DNA of 64,000 bases, taken from assembly GCF_039537585.1 (NCBI RefSeq), contig NZ_BAABAU010000001.1:124001-188000 (forward strand), read 5' to 3'. Every line of letters begins with the position of its first letter. Position 1 is the first letter of the stretch. Shown one piece after another: positions 8,877 to 15,771 of this stretch. Origin of the DNA: Frondihabitans peucedani (lineage in GTDB: Bacteria > Actinomycetota > Actinomycetes > Actinomycetales > Microbacteriaceae). The notes beneath the pieces were generated by a model that was not told where the DNA came from, searched no databases, and worked only from the letters and a program-made list of their open reading frames with translations. The position numbers were made by a program, and so were the translations under genes.

Positions 8877-8942
8877 GCCTGAAGTCAACTCCTGCTGACC
8901 CCGAGAGCATTCCGAGCATCGGCCCGGTCGTAGGATCGCAGC

Positions 8943-9359
8943 GTGGACGACCGCTTTCGCATCGACGGGGTCGAGCTCGGCGTGGACGCCCGCCGGTCGT
9001 CCGCCACGCTGTCCGCCGAAGGCGTGCTCGATGCGACCGTCGTGGCGCTCGGGGTCCCGGGGAGCGTCGCCGAGTGGGCGACGGTGCCGCCCAGGCTCCT
9101 GCTCGAGCTGGTCCCGGTCGCCTTCGACGGCGAGGGGCTCGGCGCGACGGTCGATCAGGACCTCCTCGACGACCTGTCGTTCGGCGACGGCGGGTTCTCG
9201 TTCTCGCTCAGCTCGCGCTTCGACCCGCAGGGCCGCCTGGCGGTGCTGGCCGGCGACCGCCTGCGCTTCACCGGCGAGGTCGAGACGCCCTGGTCGTCGA
9301 CGCCGTGGCGGCTCGACGTCTCGCTCGGCTTCGGCGGCCGGCGGAGACCTCTGATCTGA
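8943..9359 (+). CDS. Hypothetical protein, 138 residues
   Basis: Not recognised. GTG start 66 bases from the divergent oxidoreductase; start MDDRFRIDGVELGVD. Acidic, Val/Leu-rich, with no signal peptide, membrane segment or cysteine, and with alternating short strand-like stretches (LLLELVPVAFDG, FSFSLSSRF, LRFTGEVETPW, WRLDVSLGFGG), suggesting a small all-beta protein. Codon use (strong GC at third positions) is like its neighbours, supporting a real gene. Confidence 0.6.
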   Translation: MDDRFRIDGVELGVDARRSSATLSAEGVLDATVVALGVPGSVAEWATVPPRLLLELVPVAFDGEGLGATVDQDLLDDLSFGDGGFSFSLSSRFDPQGRLAVLAGDRLRFTGEVETPWSSTPWRLDVSLGFGGRRRPLI

Positions 9360-9389
9360 TGCGGACCGTCGGCCATGCCCGGCCCTCCG

Positions 9390-9450
9390 ACCCGCGCTGG
9401 GAGCGGGTGCAGAGCGTCGCGAATCCCTGCCTCGCGGGAACGCCTCGCGA
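9390..9450. terminator. Weak hairpins between convergent genes
   Basis: Two inverted repeats lie between the stops at 9359 (+) and 9472 (-): ACCCGC/GCGGGT (9390-9395, 9403-9408) and TCGCGA/TCGCGA (9417-9422, 9445-9450) with an inner CCC/GGG. They may act as a bidirectional terminator; the stems are short. Confidence 0.35.
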
Positions 9451-9471
9451 TCCCCGGGCCGGTCTCTCGCG

Positions 9472-10833
9472 CTAGGTGATCGTCACCGTCGGCAGGTGGT
9501 GCCGCATCCGCACGTGCAGGTGGAGCTGGCCGCGCCTCGCGAGAGCGATCCCGGCGACGACCGCGGCCAGCGCCGGCATGCCCCCGGAGACGAGCATCCC
9601 GATGTGCACGCTGAAGGACGACACGATCCAGCCCATGACGGGTCCGCCGATGGCCTGCCCGCCGAGGAGCACCAGCACGTACAGCGACATCACGCGCCCG
9701 CGGACGGCGATGTTCGACGACATCTGCACGAGCGAGTTCGACGCGGTCTGGAACAGCAGCGCCGAGAGGCCGACGGTGATCAGCAGGATCGAGAACGGCA
9801 CGATCGACGGCATGAGACCGGCGGTGGCCTGCAGGATCCCGGTCACACCGACCCCGACCACGACGGTGCGCAGCCGGAGGTTCGCGCGCCGCGTCGACAG
9901 CAGGGCGCCGGTGAGGGCGCCGACGGCGATCATGGAGTTGAAGAGGCCGTAGCCGCCCGCGCCGACCTTGAAGACCGTGTCGGCGTAGGTCGCCAGGAGC
10001 ACCGGCATGGTCAGCCCGAAGACGGCGAAGACGGCGACCAGGAACACCGGCCAGATGATGGTCGGCTTGTGGACCGCGTAGCGGAGGCCCGCCCGGAGCT
10101 GCCCGGGCTCGCGCGGCGGCGGCGCGATCCTGGTCATCTGACTCGTGCGGAGCCTCGACAGCGTGAAGACGACGAGAGCGCAGGCCAGCCCGTTGATGAC
10201 GAAGGCCCAGCCCGCGCCGACCGCGAGGAGGAGGACGCCCGCGAGCGCGGGCCCGATCATGCCGCCGAGCTGGAACACCGACGAGTTGACGCTGATGGCG
10301 TTCCGGAGGTTCTTCTGGCCGACCAGCTCGGTGACGATGACCTGCCGAGCGGGGTTGTCGATCACGGTCACGAGGCCCGTGGCGAACGCGATCGCCCAGA
10401 CCATCCAGGCCTCGACGTTGCCGGACAGGGTGAGGGCTGCGAGACCGATCGACAGGACGGCGAAGGTCGACTGCGTGATCATCATCAGCATCCGCTTCGA
10501 GAAGCGGTCGACGACGACGCCGCCGAAGAGGCCGAACAGGAGCATCGGGGCGAACTGCATGGCGACGGTCACTCCGACCGCGGTCGCGCTGCCGGTGAGC
10601 TCGAGCACCAGCCAGTCCTGAGCGACCTTCTGCATCCAGGTCGCGGTCATCGCCACGAGGTTGCCCGCGGTCCAGATGCGGAAGTTCGGCACCGACAGCG
10701 CGATGAACGTGTGGCGCCACGGCGGCCGCTCGGTGACGACGCGGAGAGGCTCGGTGGGCGGGTAGGGAGTCGGCACTGCCTGACTCGAAGGGGCCTGGGT
10801 GGGAACGGCGGAGGTCGACGTCGACGTGGTCAC
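9472..10833 (-). CDS. MFS transporter (MFS_3 / EntS-like)
   Basis: A 453-residue major facilitator with about 12 membrane spans. N-terminal Pro/Thr-rich tail of about 40 residues, then SVPNFRIWTAGNLVAMTATWMQKVAQDWLVLELTGSATAVG, the typical opening of the EntS/MFS_3 exporter group, and the loop VVVDRFSKRMLM in place of motif A. GTG at 10833 chosen: AGGA lies about 15 bases upstream and the frame beyond it reads through the divergent regulator. Likely a plasma-membrane drug or metabolite exporter. Divergent from the LysR gene at 10952, which probably controls it through the sites at 10897-10942. Confidence 0.85.
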   Translation of the reverse strand: MTTSTSTSAVPTQAPSSQAVPTPYPPTEPLRVVTERPPWRHTFIALSVPNFRIWTAGNLVAMTATWMQKVAQDWLVLELTGSATAVGVTVAMQFAPMLLFGLFGGVVVDRFSKRMLMMITQSTFAVLSIGLAALTLSGNVEAWMVWAIAFATGLVTVIDNPARQVIVTELVGQKNLRNAISVNSSVFQLGGMIGPALAGVLLLAVGAGWAFVINGLACALVVFTLSRLRTSQMTRIAPPPREPGQLRAGLRYAVHKPTIIWPVFLVAVFAVFGLTMPVLLATYADTVFKVGAGGYGLFNSMIAVGALTGALLSTRRANLRLRTVVVGVGVTGILQATAGLMPSIVPFSILLITVGLSALLFQTASNSLVQMSSNIAVRGRVMSLYVLVLLGGQAIGGPVMGWIVSSFSVHIGMLVSGGMPALAAVVAGIALARRGQLHLHVRMRHHLPTVTIT

Positions 10834-10896
10834 GCGGAATTGTCCTGAGGTCGAGAGCGAGAGGTGATCTCCCTCCACGCTAGGGGGAGCGCTCAC

Positions 10897-10942
10897 ATTT
10901 GGTTCCCGAATCAGCCCTATCAGTGTCATTCGTTCCTGTAAT
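10897..10942. promoter_or_regulatory. Twin LysR-type boxes between MFS and LysR genes
   Basis: Two 15-bp elements with the form ATT-N9-AAT, containing GTTCC (10897-10911 and 10928-10942), start 31 bases apart, about three helical turns. This is the T-N11-A pattern and spacing expected of LysR recognition and activation sites in a shared divergent promoter. They are AT-richer than the surroundings. Confidence 0.6.
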
Positions 10943-10951
10943 ACTGGTCGG

Positions 10952-11809
10952 GTGTACGATCCTGCGCTCCTCCGGACCTTCCTCGTCGTGGCCGAGACCC
11001 ACAGCTTCACGCTGGCCGCCCAGCGGCTGGGCATCAGCCAGCCGACCGTGAGCCAGCACGTGTCGAAGCTCGAGAAGGCGGCGGGCAGGATGCTCGTGGC
11101 CCGCGACACCCGAGAGGTCGCCCTCACCGACAACGGCGACGCGATGGCCGGCTTCGCCCGGACGATCCTCGCGGCCCACGCGTCGGCCGAGAGCTACTTC
11201 TCGGGCTCGGCGATGGCGGGGCGGCTGCGGTTCGGCGCGGCGGACGACCTCGCCATCACGCAGCTCCCGCGGATCCTGCGCCACTTCCGACAGCTCTACC
11301 CGCAGATCAACCTGGAGCTCACCGTCAACCAGAGCGTGCCGCTCCGACGTCGGCTCGCGTCCGGCCAGCTCGACCTCATCTTCGTGAAGCAGAACGCGGG
11401 GGAGTACGACGACGGCACCCGCGTCGCCGGCGACCCCATGGTCTGGATTGCCCAGGAGCGCATGCGCCTCGAGCCCGACCAGCCGGTGCCCCTCATCACC
11501 TACCAGGCGCCGAGCCTCTCCCGGCAGATGGCCATCGACGCGCTCGAGCGGTCCGGCCGCACCTGGCGCATCACCTGCAACACGCGCGACGTCAACGGCA
11601 TCCTCGCCGCCGTCCGCGCCGGCATCGGCATCGCCGTCTTCCCGTACTCGCTGATCCCGGCCGACCTCGTCAAGGTCTCGGTCCGGTTCGGGCTCCCCGA
11701 CCTCGGCGACGTCGACTATGTGCTCGTCGCCAACCCGACGGCCGCGCGCGAGCCCGTCGAGGCGCTCACCTCCGCGATCCTGAGCCGGGGCGTCAGCCGA
11801 GCCGAGTGA
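10952..11809 (+). CDS. LysR-family transcriptional regulator
   Basis: A 285-residue LTTR. Winged-helix DNA-binding domain at residues 1-60 (LLRTFLVVAETHSFTLAAQRLGISQPTVSQHVSKLEKAAG), then a periplasmic-binding-like effector domain (about 88-280) with the usual GRLRFGAADDLA start and AAVRAGIGIAVFPYSL near 225. GTG start; the next in-frame start would cut the helix-turn-helix. Divergently transcribed from the MFS exporter with a 118-bp intergenic that holds two LTTR boxes, so local and autoregulation are likely. Effector unknown. Confidence 0.9.
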   Translation: MYDPALLRTFLVVAETHSFTLAAQRLGISQPTVSQHVSKLEKAAGRMLVARDTREVALTDNGDAMAGFARTILAAHASAESYFSGSAMAGRLRFGAADDLAITQLPRILRHFRQLYPQINLELTVNQSVPLRRRLASGQLDLIFVKQNAGEYDDGTRVAGDPMVWIAQERMRLEPDQPVPLITYQAPSLSRQMAIDALERSGRTWRITCNTRDVNGILAAVRAGIGIAVFPYSLIPADLVKVSVRFGLPDLGDVDYVLVANPTAAREPVEALTSAILSRGVSRAE

Positions 11810-11855
11810 GCGGGGCCGGGTCCGCGCGCACTGTCTTCTGAGGCAGGATCGAGGC

Positions 11856-12233
11856 ATGACCTCCGCCTCCCCGAGAACCCTCGCCGCCGCCCTCGCCGCC
11901 GTGCTCGCCGCCTCCGGCACGCTGCACCTCGTCCGCCCGCAGACCTTCGACCCGATCGTGCCGCGCGCTCTGCCCGGCGAACGGCGGACCTGGACCCTCG
12001 TCTCGGGCTACGCCGAGCTCGCCACGGCAGCCGCTCTCGCGGCGAAGCCCTCGCGCAGGATCGGCGGGAGCCTCGCCGCCCTCCTGTTCGTCGCCGTGTT
12101 CCCGGCCAACATCGTGATGGCCAGGCAGTACCTCCGCAGCTCGAAGACGACTCGCACCGCGAAGGCGATCGTGCTCGCCCGGCTGCCGCTGCAGGTGCCG
12201 CTGGTCCTATTCGCGCTCCGCGCCCGCGGCTGA
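11856..12233 (+). CDS. Small DoxX-like membrane protein
   Basis: A 125-residue protein with four hydrophobic stretches (about 8-24, 48-62, 69-86, 103-122). The pattern LAASGTLHLVRPQTFDPIVPRALPGERRTWTLVSGYAELATAAAL matches the DoxX/DUF4267-like family of actinobacterial four-helix membrane proteins, which often contain H-L-x-x-P-x-x-F-x-x-I-V-P. Integral plasma-membrane protein; role unknown. It follows the LysR gene by 46 bases on the same strand and may be cotranscribed. Confidence 0.75.
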   Translation: MTSASPRTLAAALAAVLAASGTLHLVRPQTFDPIVPRALPGERRTWTLVSGYAELATAAALAAKPSRRIGGSLAALLFVAVFPANIVMARQYLRSSKTTRTAKAIVLARLPLQVPLVLFALRARG

Positions 12234-12250
12234 GCCCGGTCTGGGCCATA

Positions 12251-12358
12251 GTGCGCGATCGGAGGCTGCGCGGAAAGAAGCAGCGGCCCTCGGGCGACGT
12301 CACCGACACGAGGTGGCGGTGGTCGCTGATGAACTGGGGCCACGATCCGGAGAAGTGA
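12251..12358 (+). CDS. Possible small basic protein, 35 residues
   Basis: A GTG-started frame encoding a basic, Trp-rich peptide ending RWRWSLMNWGHDPEK. Codons have high third-position GC like neighbouring genes, and the region otherwise has no gene. There is no convincing ribosome-binding site, so this is a weak call; it could equally be a chance frame. Confidence 0.25.
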   Translation: MRDRRLRGKKQRPSGDVTDTRWRWSLMNWGHDPEK

Positions 12359-12428
12359 CGGCGGGTCGTCCGGTCTTGTCCCCCGATGCGGTGCTCCGTT
12401 CCAGGGGCCTCGGCGTACCGTCCCGCCC

Positions 12429-12614
12429 ATGAGCGATCAGACGAACCACACGGAGCACACCGGACACCACTCGAGCTCGGACGGGTCCACGGACGTCACC
12501 GAGAGCGACAAGGAGTACACGGAGGAGCTCGGCGACGGAAGCGCGTCGGGCGACACCCAGGACTCGCAGGGCGACACCGACTTCGTCTCCGGCGGAGACC
12601 CGGAAGGCGAGTGA
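12429..12614 (+). CDS. Small acidic Ser/Asp/Gly-rich protein, 61 residues
   Basis: Begins MSDQTNHTEHTGHHSSSDG and is dominated by Ser, Thr, Asp, Glu and Gly with no hydrophobic core, so it is probably intrinsically disordered. A His-rich N-terminus (four His in the first 14) could bind metal, but this is speculation. Its stop overlaps the start of the next small gene by one base (TGATG), so the two are translationally coupled. No family recognised. Confidence 0.6.
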   Translation: MSDQTNHTEHTGHHSSSDGSTDVTESDKEYTEELGDGSASGDTQDSQGDTDFVSGGDPEGE

Positions 12615-12733
12615 TGAGCGACCCGAAGCGCGACGACGAGCCGATCGACCCGTCGACTCCGAGCCCCGACGAGGTCGACCCCGGTGAGGGCACGACCGAG
12701 GAGGGCACGCCCGTCGAGAACCCCTCGGGCTGA
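12614..12733 (+). CDS. Small acidic Pro-rich protein, 39 residues
   Basis: Starts at the ATG of the TGATG overlap and reads MSDPKRDDEPIDPSTPSPDE…TTEEGTPVENPSG. Acidic, proline-rich and lacking hydrophobic residues; same composition style as the upstream 61-residue protein and sharing the MSD start, so the pair may have related roles or be remnants of one duplicated disordered protein. It is too short for standard gene callers. No function recognised. Confidence 0.55.
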   Translation: MSDPKRDDEPIDPSTPSPDEVDPGEGTTEEGTPVENPSG

Positions 12734-12750
12734 CCGGCTCCGAGACAGAG

Positions 12751-12822
12751 GGCCCAGTCCCCACCGCCCCGAAGCCCAGGCACCCCGGTGCACTCATGGA
12801 ACGAAGCAGCGGGGTCTGGGCC
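12751..12822. terminator. Inverted repeat downstream of the small-protein pair
   Basis: Arms 12751-12762 and 12811-12822 pair at 11 of 12 positions, around a 48-base loop that has its own small CACC/GGTG stem. It starts 18 bases after the last stop and may terminate the small-protein transcript. The remaining 185 bases up to the permease start show no gene or clear riboswitch. Confidence 0.45.
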
Positions 12823-13007
12823 TTCCCCCCGCCCTGATCCAAGCGTGGGGTGCCCACAGGCTACGCCACCACCCGCTGCCCGGTAGACCTCCCGTTCGGG
12901 GGGTGCCGGTGCGCGGCGGGGGCTCGTCACGGGGGGCGGGATGGAGCGCTGCGGCCGATCCAATAGGCTGTGAGGGTTTGCCTTCTGTGAGCCTGAGGAG
13001 AAGCCCG

Positions 13008-14459
13008 ATGACAGCCACCACCGAGACCGGCATGATGTCGCGGGTCGACCGCTTCTTCGAGATCACGAAGCGCGGATCGACCTGGGGCCGCGAGGTGCGC
13101 GGCGGCCTCGTGACGTTCGTCACGATGGCCTACATCGTCATCCTGAACCCGCTGATCCTGGGCGGCTTCTCGGGCGACCAGGCGGCGAAGGACGTCCTCG
13201 GCCACTGGCTCCAGAACGCACAGGTCGGAGCCGTCACCGCTCTGACAGCCGGCGTCATGACGATCCTGTTCGGCATCGTCGCCCGCCTCCCGTTCGGTCT
13301 CGCCGCGGGCCTCGGCATCAACTCGTTCCTCGCGGTCAGCGTCGTGAAAGACGTCACCTGGCCCGAGGCGATGGGCCTGGTCGTCATCGAGGGCCTCGTC
13401 ATCGTCATCCTCGCCGCCACCGGCCTCCGCACCCTCATCTTCAAGGCGGTGCCGCAGGCGCTCAAGACGGCGATCACCGTCGGAATCGGCCTCTTCATCG
13501 CCTTCATCGGGCTGGTCGACGCCGGATTCGTCCGCTCGAGCGGCGCCGCGTCGCCCCCGGTCCAGCTGGGCGACGGCGGATCGATCGAGACCCTCCCGAC
13601 GATCGTCTTCGTGATCGGCCTCATCGTCATCGGCGTGCTCGTCGCGCGTCGTGTGAAGGCCGCGATCCTGATCGGCATCGTCGCCACGACGGTCGTCGCG
13701 ATCATCCTCAACGCGATCTTCAAGGTGCCCGAGTCTCTCGGCACGAATCCGGCCGGCTGGAACCTCAACGCCCCGGTCCTCCCGAAGGGCATCGTCTCGC
13801 TCCCCGACCTGTCGCTGGTCGGCCAGTTCGACTTCGGTGCGTTCGGCAGGATCGGCGGGGTCGCGGCCACCATGCTCGTCTTCACCCTGGTCTTCACGAA
13901 CTTCTTCGACGCCATGGGCACGATGACGGGCCTCGCCCGCCAGGCCGACATCGCCTACCCCGACGGCACGTTCCCCCGTCTCCGCCCGGCGCTCATCGTC
14001 GAGGGCATCGGCGCCGTCGCGGGCGGTGCGACCAGCGGGTCGTCCAACACGGTCTTCGTCGAGTCGGCCGCGGGTGTCGGCGAGGGCGCCCGGACGGGCC
14101 TCGCCTCGGTCGTCACCGGCGTGCTGTTCCTGCTGGCGATGTTCTTCACGCCCCTGACGCAGGTCGTGCCGCTCGAGGTGGCCGCGGCTTCTCTCGTCGT
14201 CGTCGGAGCTCTCATGGTGTCGCAGATCAAGGACATCGACTGGTCCGACTTCTCGGTCGCGCTGCCCGTGTTCCTGACCGTGATCGTGATGCCGCTGACG
14301 TACTCGATCTCGAACGGGATCGGCGCCGGCTTCCTCAGCTGGGTGCTCGTGCGGTCGCTGTCGGGCAAGGCGCGCGAGATCAGCCCGCTGCTGTGGGTCG
14401 TGGCCGCCGGGTTCCTGATCTACTTCGCGCGCGGGCCGATCCAGGCCTTCATCGGCTGA
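13008..14459 (+). CDS. NCS2-family purine permease (AzgA type)
   Basis: A 483-residue membrane transporter with about 12-14 spans. Signature of the AzgA-like guanine/hypoxanthine/adenine permeases: GGLVTFVTMAYIVILNPLIL near residue 27, GLGINSFLAV near 103 and GATSGSSNTVFVESAAGVGEGARTGLASVVTG near 340. ATG at 13008 chosen because GAGGAG lies 8-13 bases upstream and the frame before it is non-coding. Proton-coupled uptake of nucleobases across the plasma membrane is the family role. Monocistronic, followed by a strong hairpin. Confidence 0.93.
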   Translation: MTATTETGMMSRVDRFFEITKRGSTWGREVRGGLVTFVTMAYIVILNPLILGGFSGDQAAKDVLGHWLQNAQVGAVTALTAGVMTILFGIVARLPFGLAAGLGINSFLAVSVVKDVTWPEAMGLVVIEGLVIVILAATGLRTLIFKAVPQALKTAITVGIGLFIAFIGLVDAGFVRSSGAASPPVQLGDGGSIETLPTIVFVIGLIVIGVLVARRVKAAILIGIVATTVVAIILNAIFKVPESLGTNPAGWNLNAPVLPKGIVSLPDLSLVGQFDFGAFGRIGGVAATMLVFTLVFTNFFDAMGTMTGLARQADIAYPDGTFPRLRPALIVEGIGAVAGGATSGSSNTVFVESAAGVGEGARTGLASVVTGVLFLLAMFFTPLTQVVPLEVAAASLVVVGALMVSQIKDIDWSDFSVALPVFLTVIVMPLTYSISNGIGAGFLSWVLVRSLSGKAREISPLLWVVAAGFLIYFARGPIQAFIG

Positions 14460-14462
14460 TGC

Positions 14463-14489
14463 GCGGCGGGCCCCCGAAGGGCCCGCCGC
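14463..14489. terminator. Bidirectional terminator hairpin
   Basis: Perfect 11-bp arms (14463-14473, 14479-14489) rich in G/C with a CCGAA loop, between the convergent purine permease (stop 14459) and SDR gene (stop 14503). No T-run. Confidence 0.8.
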
Positions 14490-14502
14490 ACCGGTGCACC
14501 GG

Positions 14503-15228
14503 TCAGCTCGCGCCGAGGATCTCCGCCATCTGCGCGTAGAAGGCGGCAGGATCGCCCGCGAGCGACGCCTTGACCATCGCGGTCCAGTCGTCGACGATCA
14601 CCTCGATCGAGCCCTGCTCGAGGCCGTCCAGCGACCTGCGGGGCACGTCGCGGGGATCGATCTTCGGGCCGTCGTAGGAGGCGGCGATGTCGGTGTCGGC
14701 GGCTCCGAGCAGGACGCCCTGCACGAGCGTGCCCTGCGCTCCGAGCTCCAGCCGGACGGCGTTCGTGAGATTCCACTCGGCGGCCTTGGCCGACGCGTAG
14801 GCGCCGGTGCCGCGGGTGGCGAACCACGACAGCGCGGAGAGCACGTTCACCACGGCGCCGCCCCCGTTGCCGGCGAGGACGGGGGCGAACTCGCGGATCA
14901 CGTCGAGCGTGCCCCAGAAGTGCGTGTCGAACTCGCGGCGGATGTCGGCGAGGTCGCCCGCGACGAGGTCGGCGCCGGTCGAGATGCCCGCGTTGTTGAC
15001 GACGATCGTGACGTCTCCGGCAGCGCGGGCCGCCGCGACCACCGAGTCGTGGTCGGTCAGATCAAGTCGGAGCGGGACGACCCGGGCGTCGTCGAAGTCG
15101 AGGGTCTCGGGTCGGCGAGCGGTCGCGTAGACCCGCGCCGCGCCGCGGTCGAGGAGTTCGAGGACGAACTCGCGGCCGATGCCGCGATTCGCTCCGGTGA
15201 CGAGGGCTGTCTGATCGGTGATGTCCAT
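14503..15228 (-). CDS. Short-chain dehydrogenase/reductase
   Basis: A 241-residue classical SDR: cofactor loop TGANRGIG (about 13-20), NNAG (about 83), catalytic Ser in VLSALSWFATRG, and YASAKAAE with the YxxxK pair near 150. The ATG is preceded by AGGAAG. A cytosolic NAD(P)-dependent oxidoreductase of unknown substrate. It is divergent from a small MerR regulator with an 18-bp perfect palindrome between them, so MerR control in response to an electrophile or substrate is likely. Confidence 0.9.
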   Translation of the reverse strand: MDITDQTALVTGANRGIGREFVLELLDRGAARVYATARRPETLDFDDARVVPLRLDLTDHDSVVAAARAAGDVTIVVNNAGISTGADLVAGDLADIRREFDTHFWGTLDVIREFAPVLAGNGGGAVVNVLSALSWFATRGTGAYASAKAAEWNLTNAVRLELGAQGTLVQGVLLGAADTDIAASYDGPKIDPRDVPRRSLDGLEQGSIEVIVDDWTAMVKASLAGDPAAFYAQMAEILGAS

Positions 15229-15285
15229 GGTGTTCTTCCTGTCGACGTTCCGCGGGCCTTCATCGACCCGCCTTCGGGTACGGTA

Positions 15286-15303
15286 GACGTTGACGTCAAC
15301 GTC
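15286..15303. promoter_or_regulatory. 18-bp perfect palindrome, MerR operator
   Basis: GACGTTGAC followed by its exact reverse complement. It lies 57 bases from the SDR start and 48 from the MerR start, and its sequence style (TTGACGTCAA core) fits MerR-family operators that overlap stretched promoters. Confidence 0.7.
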
Positions 15304-15351
15304 AGGTGCAAGTCGGCATCCGGCGACGGCGTCCGAGACGAGGAGGACGCC

Positions 15352-15771
15352 GTGCGCATCGGAGACGTGGCCGGCCGGTCCGGGGTCTCGACGAGAGCCC
15401 TCCGCTACTACGAGGAGCAGGGGCTCCTCTCGTCCGACCGGACGGCGTCGGGGCAGCGCGTCTACCCGGAGTCGGCGGTCGAGCGGGTGCGGATGATCCA
15501 GCGGTTCTTCACCGCGGGCCTGGCCAGTCGCACGATCCTGCGGATGCTGCCCTGCGTCGACGCCGGAGTGGCCTCGCCGGAGGTCTTCGAGCTGCTCGAG
15601 TCCGAGCAGGAGCGGATCCGCACGGCCATCGCCGACCTGCAGGCGGCCCAGGCCGAGCTCGACCGCATGATCGAGATCGCGCACCACCCGACGCCCGAGC
15701 ACTGCCCGGCCCTCCGCGACGTGGCCTGGGGGCCGTACGCGGCGGAGGCGGCCGGCGCTACCCGAACGTGA
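15352..15771 (+). CDS. MerR-family regulator
   Basis: A 139-residue protein starting at GTG with AGGAGG ten bases upstream. N-terminal winged helix is clear (IGDVAGRSGVSTRALRYYEEQGLLSSDRTASGQRVY, residues 2-38), then a long dimerisation coiled coil (LLESEQERIRTAIADLQAAQAELDRMIEIAH, about 84-116). No metal-site cysteine pair of the CueR/ZntR kind is present, only single cysteines, so a drug or aldehyde sensor is more likely. Its 3' end overlaps the convergent dipZ gene by 14 bases. Confidence 0.9.
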   Translation: MRIGDVAGRSGVSTRALRYYEEQGLLSSDRTASGQRVYPESAVERVRMIQRFFTAGLASRTILRMLPCVDAGVASPEVFELLESEQERIRTAIADLQAAQAELDRMIEIAHHPTPEHCPALRDVAWGPYAAEAAGATRT

